Origin: Heritagella_A intestinalis
GTDB lineage: Bacteria; Bacillota; Clostridia; Oscillospirales; Acutalibacteraceae
Direction: 5' to 3'
Length of the DNA: 61,281 nt
Assembly (NCBI GenBank): GCA_904418995.1
Contig: CAJFQF010000014.1
Coordinates: 1 to 61,281, forward strand
Position 1 is the stretch's first letter. Every line of letters starts with the position of its first letter. The position numbers and the translations under genes are program-made. The notes under the pieces are model-generated. The model was not told the DNA's origin. It made no database searches and worked only from the letters and a program-made list of their open reading frames with translations. Shown in pieces: positions 18,336 to 27,165 of the stretch.

Positions 18336-19406
18336 TTATTTTACTTCGTAGGTCCAGCCGAAGGTATCCGGCAGCTTGCCCCACTGGATACCTGTCAGGG
18401 TATCATACAGCTTCTGGGAAACCGGGCCGATCTCGCCGTTGTTGATGGTCATCACATCGTCGCCCCACTTGAGTTCGCCGATGGGGGAAATCACGGCGGC
18501 GGTACCGCTGCCGAAGGCTTCCTCCAGCAGGCCGGCCTTGGCGGCCTCTGCCAGCTCGTCAATGGAGATGGCCCGCTCGGTGACCTTCATGCCCCAGGAA
18601 CGGAGGATGTCAATGCAGGACATCCGGGTAACGCCGGAGAGAATGGAGCCCTGCAGAGCCGGGGTGACAATCTCGCCGTTGATCTTGAAGAACACATTCA
18701 TGGTGCCCACTTCTTCGATGTACTTGCGCTCGATACCGTCCAACCAGAGAACCTGGGTGTAGTTCTGCTTCTCGGCCTCGTCCTGGGCCTTCAGGGAAGC
18801 GGCGTAGTTGCCGGCGGTCTTGGTGTAGCCCATGCCGCCGCGGACTGCCCGGACGTAGTTCTTTTCCACATAGATCTTCACCGGGTTCAGGCCCTCGGGA
18901 TAGTAAGCGCCCACCGGGCTGAGAATGACGATAAACAGCAGGTGCTTGGCGGGATGCACACCTACATGGGGGTCAACGCCGATGATGAAGGGACGGATGT
19001 ACAGGGAAGTGCCCTCGGAATGGGGAATCCAGTCCTTGTCCACGGAAACCAGCTTGGCAATGGCCTCGGTGCAGAATTCCTCGTCAATAGCGGGAATGCA
19101 CAGGCGGTCGTTGGAAACGTTCAGACGGGCCATGTTGCGGTCCGGGCGGAACAAAAGGACGCGGCCGTCCACTGCGCGGTAAGCCTTCATGCCCTCAAAT
19201 ACGGACTGGCCGTAGTGGAGACACATGGCGGCAGGGCTCAGAGGGATGTCCTGGAAGGGGACAATCCGGGGGTCATGCCAGCCCTGGCCCTCGTCATAGT
19301 TCATGATAAACATATGGTCAGTGAAAATGGTGCCAAATCCCAGCTTGCTCTCGTCAGTGGGCTTGGCCTTGGGTGCTTTTGTCAGTTCAACACGGATTTC
19401 CTGCAT
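18336..19406 (-). CDS. ilvE: Branched-chain amino acid aminotransferase
   Basis: 356-residue PLP enzyme interconverting leucine, isoleucine and valine with their 2-oxo acids using 2-oxoglutarate. It is the longer type II form. Motifs include LHYGQSVFEGMKAYR (64-77), RPDRNMARLN (88-97), SLYIRPF (134-140) and GMGYTKTAGNYAAS around Lys196, the expected PLP-binding lysine, then EEVGTMNVFF. It is monocistronic, with its own sigma-A promoter, a leader hairpin and a terminator. No other branched-chain genes are nearby. Confidence 0.96.
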   Translation of the reverse strand: MQEIRVELTKAPKAKPTDESKLGFGTIFTDHMFIMNYDEGQGWHDPRIVPFQDIPLSPAAMCLHYGQSVFEGMKAYRAVDGRVLLFRPDRNMARLNVSNDRLCIPAIDEEFCTEAIAKLVSVDKDWIPHSEGTSLYIRPFIIGVDPHVGVHPAKHLLFIVILSPVGAYYPEGLNPVKIYVEKNYVRAVRGGMGYTKTAGNYAASLKAQDEAEKQNYTQVLWLDGIERKYIEEVGTMNVFFKINGEIVTPALQGSILSGVTRMSCIDILRSWGMKVTERAISIDELAEAAKAGLLEEAFGSGTAAVISPIGELKWGDDVMTINNGEIGPVSQKLYDTLTGIQWGKLPDTFGWTYEVK

Positions 19407-19448
19407 GGAAAAGACCCTCTTTCAAAAAATAGTATTGGAGGAAAGCAG

Positions 19449-19478
19449 TTTGCAGGAGGCGCGAGCTGATCCTGCAAA
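19449..19478 (-). promoter_or_regulatory. Leader hairpin of ilvE
   Basis: A 9-bp perfect stem, TTTGCAGGA/TCCTGCAAA, with a 12-base loop lies in the 5' leader just after the predicted start point. There is no T run after it, so it is not a terminator; it could stabilise the mRNA or bind a regulator. Confidence 0.5.
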
Positions 19479-19490
19479 TGAATTTCCCTC

Positions 19491-19519
19491 ATTATAGCAC
19501 TCTTTTCAGGATTTTTCAA
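19491..19519 (-). promoter_or_regulatory. Promoter of ilvE
   Basis: TTGAAA (19514-19519), a 17-base spacer and TATAAT (19491-19496) on the minus strand, a near-consensus sigma-A promoter. Confidence 0.8.
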
Positions 19520-19565
19520 GTTGTCAGACAAGTATTCTGCATGTTTTACTTCTGAAAATTGCAGC

Positions 19566-20039
19566 TCACATGGAATTACGGGCCTTGGCGGAGAGGGCCT
19601 GCACCAAAACCCGGCACACGGTGACCTGCTCCGCTTCCTGGTCTGTGAAGGAAAAGGCTCTCCCGGTCTGGTGGGCCATCAGGCAGGAAAGGCCCGCTTT
19701 TTTCTCCGCCACATCTGTGACCTCCTGAGCCAGGCCGCAGCCCATGACGCTCTGAAACCGGTACCCGTACCCACAGGGGACGTCCGATTCCATCAAATCG
19801 TGGCCGCAGTCCATTTCAAAGGCCACCCGGGGATTTTTCCGCAGCAAATCCAGCTTCCTGCCCTCAGAAGCACAGTGGAAGTAGAATATTAGCTGACCTT
19901 CCTCCCAGATATAGCCGAAATTCAGGGGCACTACATAGGGGAAATCCTCCCCCGTAAAGGCCACCCGGAACACCTTGCAGGCGTCGATGATTTCCCGTAT
20001 AGCCTGGGGAGAAGTGACTTCCCGGTCTTTTCGTCTCAT
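19566..20039 (-). CDS. Nim-like pyridoxamine 5'-phosphate oxidase-fold flavoprotein
   Basis: 157-residue split-barrel protein, MRRKDREVTSP onward, with the Nim family pattern VVPLNFGY ... FHCASEGRKLDLLRKNPRVAFEMD. Family members bind FMN; some reduce 5-nitroimidazoles, others have unknown redox roles. The open frame runs upstream to 20288, but the start at 20039 is chosen because its ATG overlaps the stop of the upstream GNAT gene by four bases and the family begins here. It is the last gene of a four-gene operon with AraC, rsmF and GNAT genes. Nitroimidazole resistance should not be assumed. Confidence 0.85.
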   Translation of the reverse strand: MRRKDREVTSPQAIREIIDACKVFRVAFTGEDFPYVVPLNFGYIWEEGQLIFYFHCASEGRKLDLLRKNPRVAFEMDCGHDLMESDVPCGYGYRFQSVMGCGLAQEVTDVAEKKAGLSCLMAHQTGRAFSFTDQEAEQVTVCRVLVQALSAKARNSM

Positions 20040-20833
20040 ATGCTTTCCCGCCTTTCTTCTTCCCCATTCATGGAATCCACAAACGCCATGCTTTTCGCGG
20101 TGAGCTGCACCCAGGCCGGGCGGAACCCGCAGCGGATGGCGTTCCGGGCCGAGGCCACATTGGACCAGGCACAGCAGTAAAAGGGGACTTTTCCCCTTTC
20201 CAGGACTTCCACTGCCAACCGGCTGGTAAGGGCTGAGGCAATCCCCTGGCGCCGGTATTCCGGCAAGACATCGATGCCAATCTGCCACATGCTCTCACAG
20301 TCCGCCGAACAGCCTGCCAGCCCTATTAACCGCTCCCCGTCAAAGGCTCCAACCGCCAGCACATCCAAATGCTTCCGCTTTTCACACAGGGCGTTGCTCC
20401 ACTGGGGAAGATAGTAGGATTGAAATTCTGCCGGCTCCAAAACCCGGAGGGAAAACCCACAGGGCAGCGGCCGAAGATGCTCCACATCGGGCAGGAAGTA
20501 TTCCGCCATAAAACACACCTGCTGGCCATAGGGCGCCAGGGCCCGGTTCAAAACGTATAGATGGGGCGTCTCAAAGCAGTGGTAAGCGGGATACCGGTTG
20601 AGATACAATTCCACTGCCTGCCGCAGCTCCGGGGAAACCGAAGCCACAATATTGCCGCCGTAGGAAGTCAGGTCGCAGGAAAAGGGGAGTTCTAAGTATT
20701 TCCTCGCCCGGGGGTCCTGCCGGGAGAGCACCACTTTATTTTCCCGGGCCAGAAAGTCTTCCGGAGCGCAGCCGCTGTCAATGGCGGACTGCTCCATGGC
20801 GATTTGCAGAATTTCTTGATTGGAAATCACCAT
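20036..20833 (-). CDS. GNAT family N-acetyltransferase
   Basis: 265 residues with an N-terminal region of no family I recognise and a C-terminal GNAT domain. The acetyl-CoA motif is MWQIGIDVLPEYRRQGIASAL (about 180-200), with RRQGIA binding the pyrophosphate, followed by VPFYCCAWSNVASARNAIRCGF, the usual motif B region. The substrate is unknown. AAGGAGG precedes the ATG. The gene starts 9 bases after rsmF and overlaps the next gene by four bases, so it belongs to the same operon. Confidence 0.85.
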   Translation of the reverse strand: MVISNQEILQIAMEQSAIDSGCAPEDFLARENKVVLSRQDPRARKYLELPFSCDLTSYGGNIVASVSPELRQAVELYLNRYPAYHCFETPHLYVLNRALAPYGQQVCFMAEYFLPDVEHLRPLPCGFSLRVLEPAEFQSYYLPQWSNALCEKRKHLDVLAVGAFDGERLIGLAGCSADCESMWQIGIDVLPEYRRQGIASALTSRLAVEVLERGKVPFYCCAWSNVASARNAIRCGFRPAWVQLTAKSMAFVDSMNGEEERRESI

Positions 20834-20842
20834 ATTACCTCC

Positions 20843-22186
20843 TTACTTTTTATTCCGCAATCCCTTGGGATAGTGGTTTTTCAGGCGGCCTCCGGAATAT
20901 TTGCCAAAGCCGGTGACCATGCCTTCCACCGCCACCCCTACATAGGAGCCGTTGGGGGCATCCAATTCCACTCCGAGCTCTTCTCCCCGAAGGAAAGCGG
21001 CAATCTCCGGGCTGTCACAGGGAAAGGACACGCACCAGCATAACTCCTCCGGCTTGGCCGCCATAAACAGGCCGTGGGCAGGCTCCGCCCGCTTTCCTTT
21101 CAGGACGGCCGCTTCCACCCCGGCTCGGAGCACCCCCAGGCCGGCATACTCGGGCATTCCCTCCGGCATGAGGAAAAACCGGTCCCCCACCTGCACCAGA
21201 GGCCCTTTAGGGAGCTGGGAAAAAATATTCCCCAGCAGTTCCCGGACCATCCGGAAGCCCTCCCCTTTTTCCGGCGGGAGCTTTGCCGAGGCCGGACAGG
21301 CGGGGTTCTCCCCCACCCGCCGGAGACGGGCGGCAAAATGCCCTTCTCCCCCATCCATGGGATAAATACGAACCGCATCCAAAGCCTCGGCCTTCCTGCC
21401 AAAGGAAACGCCGGGGCTTTCCAACACAAAGGCCGGCTCCTCTTCCAGGAAACGCCGGATAACCCCCTCGTTTTCCTCCGGAGAGAAAGTACAGGTGGAA
21501 TACACCAGCACGCCTCCTTCCCGGACGGCCTGAGCGGCGGAATGGAGAATCGCCAGCTGCCGCTGGGCGCAGGCCTTGACGTGCTCCTCGCTCCACTCCG
21601 TCACTGCCTGGGAATCCCGGCGGAACATCCCCTCGCCGGAGCAGGGGGCGTCCACCAATACCTTATCGAAAAAGCCCGCCAATCGGCTGCAAAGAGTCTC
21701 CGGGTGACAGGAGGACACCACGGCATTGCCCACGCCCAGACGCTCCATATTGGAGAGGAGCACCGTGGCCCGGCTCCGGACAATCTCATTGCTCCAAAGG
21801 AGCCCCTGGCCATTTAACAGGCCGGCAATCTGGGTAGATTTTCCCCCGGGAGCCGCACAGAGGTCCAGCACCCGCTCCCCAGGCTCCGGGGCCAGCAGGG
21901 TCACTGCCGAGGAAGCGGAGGGCTCCTGGGAATAGAAGGCGCCGGCGTGGTGCAAGGGCAGGCTCCCCACCTTTTCCGTCTCACTGTAAAAGCACAGGGG
22001 AGAAAAGGGAGAGGGCCGCAAAAAACCAGGAAAATGCTGCTCCAAGGTTTCTTGGGTGCATTTCAGAGGGTTCAGCCGCACCCCTTTATAATGGGGCTTG
22101 TCATAGGCTGCAAGAAAAGCCGGGTACTCTTCCCCCAGCAGTTCCTGCATCCGTTGGAGAAATGATTCGGGGAGCTGTATTTCCAT
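20843..22186 (-). CDS. rsmF: RsmF-type RNA (cytosine-C5) methyltransferase
   Basis: 447-residue NOL1/NOP2/Sun family enzyme that uses SAM to make m5C in rRNA. SAM motif LDLCAAPGGKSTQ (107-119); the two catalytic cysteines are Cys182 in DAPCSGEGMFRR and Cys232 in YSTCTFSPEENE. The length and the C-terminal extension after about 300, ending in a PUA-like region, fit the RsmF subgroup rather than RsmB, which has an NusB-like N-terminus absent here. It begins 3 bases after the AraC gene stop. Which rRNA position is modified cannot be told. Confidence 0.92.
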   Translation of the reverse strand: MEIQLPESFLQRMQELLGEEYPAFLAAYDKPHYKGVRLNPLKCTQETLEQHFPGFLRPSPFSPLCFYSETEKVGSLPLHHAGAFYSQEPSASSAVTLLAPEPGERVLDLCAAPGGKSTQIAGLLNGQGLLWSNEIVRSRATVLLSNMERLGVGNAVVSSCHPETLCSRLAGFFDKVLVDAPCSGEGMFRRDSQAVTEWSEEHVKACAQRQLAILHSAAQAVREGGVLVYSTCTFSPEENEGVIRRFLEEEPAFVLESPGVSFGRKAEALDAVRIYPMDGGEGHFAARLRRVGENPACPASAKLPPEKGEGFRMVRELLGNIFSQLPKGPLVQVGDRFFLMPEGMPEYAGLGVLRAGVEAAVLKGKRAEPAHGLFMAAKPEELCWCVSFPCDSPEIAAFLRGEELGVELDAPNGSYVGVAVEGMVTGFGKYSGGRLKNHYPKGLRNKK

Positions 22187-22189
22187 GTG

Positions 22190-23101
22190 TCATCCTTCCT
22201 TTCTGGGTGTTTCTGAGGCAGGCGGCTGGGAGGCCCGTGCCCGCTTCTGATATTCTGTAGGGGTATAGAGGGTGATTTTTTTGAAGAGCACCGCAAAGTA
22301 ATTGCTGCTGCTGAACCCAAGCTCCAAGGCCACTTCTGTGACAGAGCGTCCCTCTTTCAGTAGCTTTTTGGCTTCCCGGATTTTCAGCTGATTGATATAC
22401 TCCCGGGGCGTCATGCCGGTCTCCTTTTTAAAGCGCGCCTTAAACCGGGAAAGGGAAAGTCCGGCACACTGAGCCAATTCCTCCAAAGTCAGCTCTTCCC
22501 GGATGTTCTGCCGGATATAGCTGACGGTTCCGGCGATTTCATCGGAGAGGGCCATGATTCCGGCCCGCTCCTGCAAGAGGAGGCCGTATAAAAAGGAAAC
22601 CAGCAGGCTTCTCCCGTATTCCCGGCGGCAGGGATTTTGAGAAGCGACATTTTGAAAACCGTCCGCTATATACCGGCGCAGGGATTCCTCGCAGTACAGC
22701 ACCCTCTGGGAAAAGGATTGCAGCCGCTTTTTCAAAATATCCCCTGCTTCCTGCGCCAGATATAAAAAATCCTTTTTGCAGGAGAGGTCCACCTGCACCC
22801 AGTAAAATTCTGAAACATTCTGGGGCTCCCCGCCGCTGCTGTGCTCTTCCCCGGGGAAGCTGATAAAAATATTGCCTCCGGAAATGGGGTAGGTTTTCCC
22901 GCCTACGGTATAGGTCTGATTCCCCTTTAAAAGCACTACCAATTCCATACATCCGGGATGCACATGGGTCTCCAGAGGGGAAAAGGCCCGGTTGGTCAGG
23001 CTGTGGCCGAATACACAAATTCCGGGAATCCCATGCTGCTCCCGGGTGAGCACCTGCCGGTCACCCTCCCAACAATATTTCTCCGTCAACTGCACTGCCA
23101 T
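22190..23101 (-). CDS. AraC family transcriptional regulator
   Basis: 303 residues: an N-terminal cupin-like sensor (HVHPGCMELVVLLKGNQTY ... GGNIFISFPGEEH) and a C-terminal double helix-turn-helix (LTLEELAQCAGLSLSRFKARFK ... REAKKLLKEGRSVTEVALELGFSSSNYFAVLFKKITLYTPTEY). This architecture usually senses a small sugar-like ligand. An in-frame ATG lies at 23119, but GAGAGGGG sits just before the ATG at 23101, which is preferred. It is divergent from the URO-D family gene at 23277, its most likely target, and heads the rsmF-GNAT-Nim operon. Confidence 0.88.
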   Translation of the reverse strand: MAVQLTEKYCWEGDRQVLTREQHGIPGICVFGHSLTNRAFSPLETHVHPGCMELVVLLKGNQTYTVGGKTYPISGGNIFISFPGEEHSSGGEPQNVSEFYWVQVDLSCKKDFLYLAQEAGDILKKRLQSFSQRVLYCEESLRRYIADGFQNVASQNPCRREYGRSLLVSFLYGLLLQERAGIMALSDEIAGTVSYIRQNIREELTLEELAQCAGLSLSRFKARFKKETGMTPREYINQLKIREAKKLLKEGRSVTEVALELGFSSSNYFAVLFKKITLYTPTEYQKRARASQPPASETPRKEG

Positions 23102-23276
23102 AGCTGCCCCTCTCTCCATTCAATTTTGTACCGGATACAAATGTAAATGCAGTACGATTTTAAATCCAGTATACTATATCCAGAATCAAATGTCACGACT
23201 TATTCCCGCCAGGGCAGCAAGTTCTGCTGCTTCGGGATCTTATGAAATTTTTCAAAAAGAAAGGATTTGGGCTACT

Positions 23277-24290
23277 ATGACATCCCGCGAACTGGTACTC
23301 TCCACCCTGGAATTCCGCAACACCGAGGGCCGTGTCCCCAGAGACCTGTGGACGCTCCCCTGGGCCGGACAGCATTATCCGGAAAAGCTGCAGAAGATCC
23401 TCACCGATTATGAACCGGACTTCGGCGGCCCGGTGGTAAAGCTGAGCCAGCCCATGGTGAAGGAGTCCGGCGACCCCTATGCCGTCGGCACCTCCATTGA
23501 CGCCTGGGGCTGCGAATTCACCAACATCCATCGGGGCATTATCGGCGAGGTAAAGACCCCCCTGGTACAGGACGACGACTGGGAGGACGTGGGTAACGTC
23601 CATATTCCCGAAGAGCTCCTGTCCTTCGACGTGGACGCTGTCAACGAATCCTGCCGGAACAGCGATAAATTCATGGGCTGCGGCGCCTGCCCCCGCCCCT
23701 TCGAGCAGCTGCAGTTTATCCGCGGCACTGTCAACCTGTACATGGACCTGATGGACCCGCCCCGCAAGATGATGGAGTTCATTGAGAAGATGCACGATTT
23801 CTACTGCCGGCTCCTGACCAAGTGGGCCCAGACCGATGTGGACTGCCTGAACATGATGGACGACTGGGGTTCCCAGCAGAGCCTGCTCATCAACCCCACC
23901 ATTTGGGAAGAAATCTTCATGCCCATGTACCGGGATTACATCGATATTGCCCACAAGCACGGCAAGAAGATGTTCATGCACTCCGATGGCCATATCCTGG
24001 CCATTATCCCCAAGCTTATTGATATTGGCCTGGACGCTGTCAACTCCCAGATCTTCTGCATGGGTGTGGAAAACCTGGCACAGTTTAAGGGCAAAATCAC
24101 CTTCTGGGGCGAGATTGACCGTCAGCACCTGCTGCCCAACGGCACCCAGGAGGACATCGACCGGGCTGTGGAGAGCGTGTACAACACCCTGTGGCAGGAC
24201 GGCGGCTGCATCGCCCAGTGCGAATTCGGCGCCGGCGCCAATCCGGACAACGTGTACCGCGTCTACGAGCACTGGAATCAGCTGCGGTAA
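23277..24290 (+). CDS. Uroporphyrinogen decarboxylase (URO-D) superfamily protein
   Basis: 337-residue TIM-barrel protein of the URO-D/MtaA-CmuA superfamily. The segment KKMFMHSDGHILAIIPKLIDIGLDAVNS (230-257) aligns with the zinc-site strand of corrinoid methyltransferases, but the usual His-x-Cys reads His235-Ser-Asp237; Cys315 in AQCEFGAG matches the distal ligand. No other heme genes are nearby, and members of this branch are generally not HemE. A role in methyl transfer or sugar-linked metabolism is possible. The frame is open upstream of 23277, but the ATG there has AAAGGA before it and the homology begins there. It is transcribed divergently from an AraC regulator. Confidence 0.8.
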   Translation: MTSRELVLSTLEFRNTEGRVPRDLWTLPWAGQHYPEKLQKILTDYEPDFGGPVVKLSQPMVKESGDPYAVGTSIDAWGCEFTNIHRGIIGEVKTPLVQDDDWEDVGNVHIPEELLSFDVDAVNESCRNSDKFMGCGACPRPFEQLQFIRGTVNLYMDLMDPPRKMMEFIEKMHDFYCRLLTKWAQTDVDCLNMMDDWGSQQSLLINPTIWEEIFMPMYRDYIDIAHKHGKKMFMHSDGHILAIIPKLIDIGLDAVNSQIFCMGVENLAQFKGKITFWGEIDRQHLLPNGTQEDIDRAVESVYNTLWQDGGCIAQCEFGAGANPDNVYRVYEHWNQLR

Positions 24291-24315
24291 TTTCCAGACA
24301 TCCAATAGAATCAGC

Positions 24316-24356
24316 AACCGCCGCCAGGCTTCCCCAAGGAAACCGGCGGCGGTTTT
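24316..24356 (+). terminator. Terminator of the URO-D family gene
   Basis: Stem AACCGCCGCC/GGCGGCGGTT with a T run directly after it, 25 bp past the stop. Confidence 0.85.
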
Positions 24357-24377
24357 CGCGTCCTGATTTTACTTGAT

Positions 24378-25169
24378 TTATCCCAGGGTGACATCCAGCA
24401 CCATCATCAGCAAAAAGCCTGCCATGACGCTCAGGGTGCCGCTGTTGGAGTGGTCTCCCAAGTGGGCCTCGGGGATCAGCTCCTCTACCACCACATACAT
24501 CATAGCGCCGGCTGCAAAACTCAGCAGCCAGGGCATCAAAGGTTGGATTTCCCCTGCCACCAGCACCACTAGAATACCGAAGATGGGCTCCACAATGCCG
24601 GACAAGCTGCCGTAGGCAAAGGATTTCCACACAGAAAGCCCTTCCCGGCGCAGCGGCAGGGAAACCGCCGCCCCTTCGGGAAAATTTTGGATACCAATGC
24701 CGATTGCCAGAGCTAAGGCAGAAGCCAGGGATATAGTGCTATCTCCATGCTGAAGAGCCAGGGCAAAGGAGAGCCCCACCGCCATGCCTTCCGGGATATT
24801 GTGCAGAGTCACCGCCACCATCATCAGGGTACTGCGCTTCATCGAAGAGGACATCCCTTCCGGCTCCTTCAAGCCGGGATGCAGGTGCGGGAGAATGGTG
24901 TCCATCAACAGCAGAAACGCCACTCCCAGAGCAAAGCCTCCCGCCGCTGGAATCCATCCGGGGGTTCCCGCCGCCTCTGCTTCCTCAATGGCCGGGGACA
25001 GCAGCCCCCACACGGAGGCGGAAATCATAACCCCCGCCGCAAAGCCCAGAAAAATCCGCTGGGCTCCTTCCTTTACTTCTTTGCGGAAAAAGAACACCAT
25101 GGCCGCGCCAAAGGTGGTCATCACAAAGGGAATCAAAGTCCCGATAGCCGCTCCTGTCATGGGACGCAC
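24378..25169 (-). CDS. ZIP family divalent metal transporter
   Basis: About 263 residues with eight predicted membrane helices. The two ZIP signatures are present: HNIPEG in helix IV and QNFPEG in helix V, which form the binuclear metal site; a His-containing loop (LPHLHPG) lies before them. Imports Zn or other divalent metals. An ATG at 25175 is directly against GGGAGG with no spacing, so the GTG at 25169 (six bases from the site) is the likelier start; the ATG at 25160 is also possible. Monocistronic, with no visible metal operator. Confidence 0.88.
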   Translation of the reverse strand: MRPMTGAAIGTLIPFVMTTFGAAMVFFFRKEVKEGAQRIFLGFAAGVMISASVWGLLSPAIEEAEAAGTPGWIPAAGGFALGVAFLLLMDTILPHLHPGLKEPEGMSSSMKRSTLMMVAVTLHNIPEGMAVGLSFALALQHGDSTISLASALALAIGIGIQNFPEGAAVSLPLRREGLSVWKSFAYGSLSGIVEPIFGILVVLVAGEIQPLMPWLLSFAAGAMMYVVVEELIPEAHLGDHSNSGTLSVMAGFLLMMVLDVTLG

Positions 25170-25221
25170 TGTCATCCTCCCTTTCTTTGAAAAAATTTCC
25201 TTCTATCGCCAAAAGGCAAAG

Positions 25222-25249
25222 AGCGTCATGAATTTGGATTCATGACGCT
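25222..25249 (-). terminator. Terminator of the SGNH hydrolase gene
   Basis: A 12-bp perfect stem AGCGTCATGAAT/ATTCATGACGCT with loop TTGG; the minus-strand tail CTTTGCCTTTT is only moderately T-rich. Confidence 0.7.
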
Positions 25250-25255
25250 TTCCGT

Positions 25256-25912
25256 TTATTTCCACTCGAAACCAATGGCGTTGAGCAGGGCCCGGGCAAT
25301 GATACAATGCCCCGCTGTGTTGGGATGAATACGGTCCCAGTTGATAGAGGCCGGATAATATTCCTTGCAGTACCGGTCAAAAGCCGCCTGCAAATCCACG
25401 CAGGGAATGTCGTTCTTCCCGGCAATCTCCTTGACAATCCGGCCATACTCGTCCATCCGGGCACGCATGGGGTCTTCCCGGTTGGGTTCAATGATGTACG
25501 GAGTCATAAGTACCATCCGCTTTACTTCCGGCAGGGTGGTCTCCACCAGCCGGGACAGGGTCTCCTGATATTCCGGAGTGTATACGTGGCCTTCGGTGAT
25601 CTCCGGGGTATCATACTGCCGCCACACATCGTTGATGCCAATGAGCACCGTTACATAGTCGGGATGCAGGTCCAGCACATCCGTCTGCCACCGGGCGGCC
25701 AGGTCCCGCACTGTATTGCCGCCGATGCCCATATTGATGAACCGCAGATGAAGGCTGGGGTCCACTGCCTTCAAAAGGCCGTCTGCAATGGCCACATAGC
25801 TTCTGCCGATGCCGCCGTTGAGGCCCTCGCCATAGGGCCGGGCCCGGTCAAAATCGGTGATGGAATCGCCGATACAGACGATTTTGCTTCCCGGTTGAAA
25901 TAACAATGCCAT
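25256..25912 (-). CDS. SGNH/GDSL hydrolase
   Basis: 218-residue esterase/lipase-fold hydrolase with all four blocks: GDSIT (Ser17), GIGGN (Gly64/Asn66 region), GIND (Asn94) and DRIHPN (Asp193, His196). The absence of a signal peptide suggests a cytoplasmic enzyme, possibly deacetylating sugars or acting on an ester; the true substrate is unknown. The frame is open to 25948, but AAGGAAGGAAG is placed for the ATG at 25912. It stands alone between its terminator and the DegV gene. Confidence 0.9.
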   Translation of the reverse strand: MALLFQPGSKIVCIGDSITDFDRARPYGEGLNGGIGRSYVAIADGLLKAVDPSLHLRFINMGIGGNTVRDLAARWQTDVLDLHPDYVTVLIGINDVWRQYDTPEITEGHVYTPEYQETLSRLVETTLPEVKRMVLMTPYIIEPNREDPMRARMDEYGRIVKEIAGKNDIPCVDLQAAFDRYCKEYYPASINWDRIHPNTAGHCIIARALLNAIGFEWK

Positions 25913-26002
25913 AATAAAATGCTTCCTTCCTTTTCGTGGGGAGGTCAAACTTTCGTCGTCCTCCCCGCTGGCCGACTTCCTAAATAAAACTCGAAAGGCC
26001 CC

Positions 26003-26887
26003 TTACTTCTGCGGCGTCTTATGGGTGCCGATAAACACCACTGCCATCATATTGGGGCCGGTGTGGGCGCCGATAATGGGGCCGATTTCCGACAAATACA
26101 GCTCCTTCGGATGGTACGTGGATTTAATGGCGCGGTACAATTCCTTGGCTTCCCCTTCGCAGTCCGTATGCACCACCCAGAGAATGCTGTTTTTGGGGTC
26201 CGGGCAGTCCTCACCGATTTTGTTGAGGAGGTATTCCACGCCCTTTTTCCGTCCGCGAACCTTGGCTATCGGCTCCAGCTTGCCTTCTTCCGTCATAATG
26301 ATGATGGGTTTGATGCCCAGAGCAATCCCCGCCACTGCCGTGACAGCGGGAATCCGGCCGCCCCGGTGCAGGTGCTTCAAATCGTCCACCAGAATCCAGT
26401 GGCAGACCTTATCCCGGGTTTCCTCCACCCAGGCGGCGATTTCGTCCATGGAGGCCCCGCTCTCCTTCATGCGCACCGCTTCCAGCACCAGAAGCCCCTC
26501 GCCGGCACTGGCGCACCGGGAATCCACGGTGAGGATACGCCGTCCCGGGAATTTCTCCTCCAGCTCCCGGGCGGCCATGCAAGAGCTCTGCCAGGTGCTG
26601 CTCAGGCCGGAAGAAAAGGCAATATAGAGAATATCCTTCCCCTCTTTCAGCACCGGGGTGAACACCTTCCGGTAGGTTTCCTGGTTAATCTGGGTTGTGG
26701 TGGGCATCTCCCCTCCCCGAACCCGGGTATAAAATTCCTTCATGGACATTTCCCGGGCGTCCGGATAGTGGCGATAGGCCACGCCGCTCATCAAAAATTC
26801 CATGGGGATAATCTGGATTCCCAACTTGTCCGCCATTTCCGGGGGAAAATCCGTGGTAACATCGGTGATGATGACATACTCCTGCAT
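26003..26887 (-). CDS. DegV family fatty-acid-binding protein
   Basis: 294-residue DegV protein; family members bind a fatty acid and can act as the FakB subunit that presents fatty acids to FakA kinase. The N-terminal MQEYVIITDVTTDFP, PTTTQ (62-66), FSSGLSSTWQS (91-101) and LKHLHRGGRIP segments are conserved. The frame is open to 26956, but the promoter -10 lies at 26955-26960 and AGGAGGG is positioned for the ATG at 26887, which fixes the start. No fakA gene is in the window. Confidence 0.92.
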   Translation of the reverse strand: MQEYVIITDVTTDFPPEMADKLGIQIIPMEFLMSGVAYRHYPDAREMSMKEFYTRVRGGEMPTTTQINQETYRKVFTPVLKEGKDILYIAFSSGLSSTWQSSCMAARELEEKFPGRRILTVDSRCASAGEGLLVLEAVRMKESGASMDEIAAWVEETRDKVCHWILVDDLKHLHRGGRIPAVTAVAGIALGIKPIIIMTEEGKLEPIAKVRGRKKGVEYLLNKIGEDCPDPKNSILWVVHTDCEGEAKELYRAIKSTYHPKELYLSEIGPIIGAHTGPNMMAVVFIGTHKTPQK

Positions 26888-26954
26888 TGAATCAAGCCCT
26901 CCTATTTTCTCCTCATCCGGAACCCCTTTACAGGGCTTTTCCGGTTTTTTCCTC

Positions 26955-26983
26955 ATTATATCCTATCAGGCGGGAAAAAGCAA
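26955..26983 (-). promoter_or_regulatory. Promoter of the DegV gene
   Basis: TATAAT (26955-26960) with TTGCTT (26978-26983) at 17 bases on the minus strand. It excludes any protein start upstream of about 26945. The rest of 26984-27123 is an AT-rich stretch in which I see nothing more. Confidence 0.65.
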
Positions 26984-27123
26984 AAAAATTATTTGAATAT
27001 AAAAGTAATTCCCCAGCAATTCCAGGAACCCCTCAAAATAGTATCGTAAAAAACTCTGATTTTATCAAAATGCGCGGTTCCCTTTCCAAAATTCAATGTG
27101 CTTTTCTTTCCTGACACAGAAAA

Positions 27124-27147
27124 GGCGCAGCCCCGAAAGGCTGCGCC
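27124..27147 (-). terminator. Terminator of the sigma/anti-sigma operon
   Basis: Stem GGCGCAGCC/GGCTGCGCC with loop CCGAAA, followed on the minus strand by TTTTCTGTG; about 20 bp after the anti-sigma stop. Confidence 0.85.
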
Positions 27148-27165
27148 CTCACGCACCATATTTTA

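Noticed and set aside
19407..19500. T-box or leucine attenuator in the ilvE leader
   Set aside because: The leader is only about 80 nt, has no T-box sequence, no antiterminator and no leader peptide rich in branched-chain codons.
19566..20288. Long form (240 residues) of the Nim-like protein
   Set aside because: The first 83 residues are an out-of-frame reading of the upstream GNAT gene; the 4-base stop/start overlap marks the true start at 20039.
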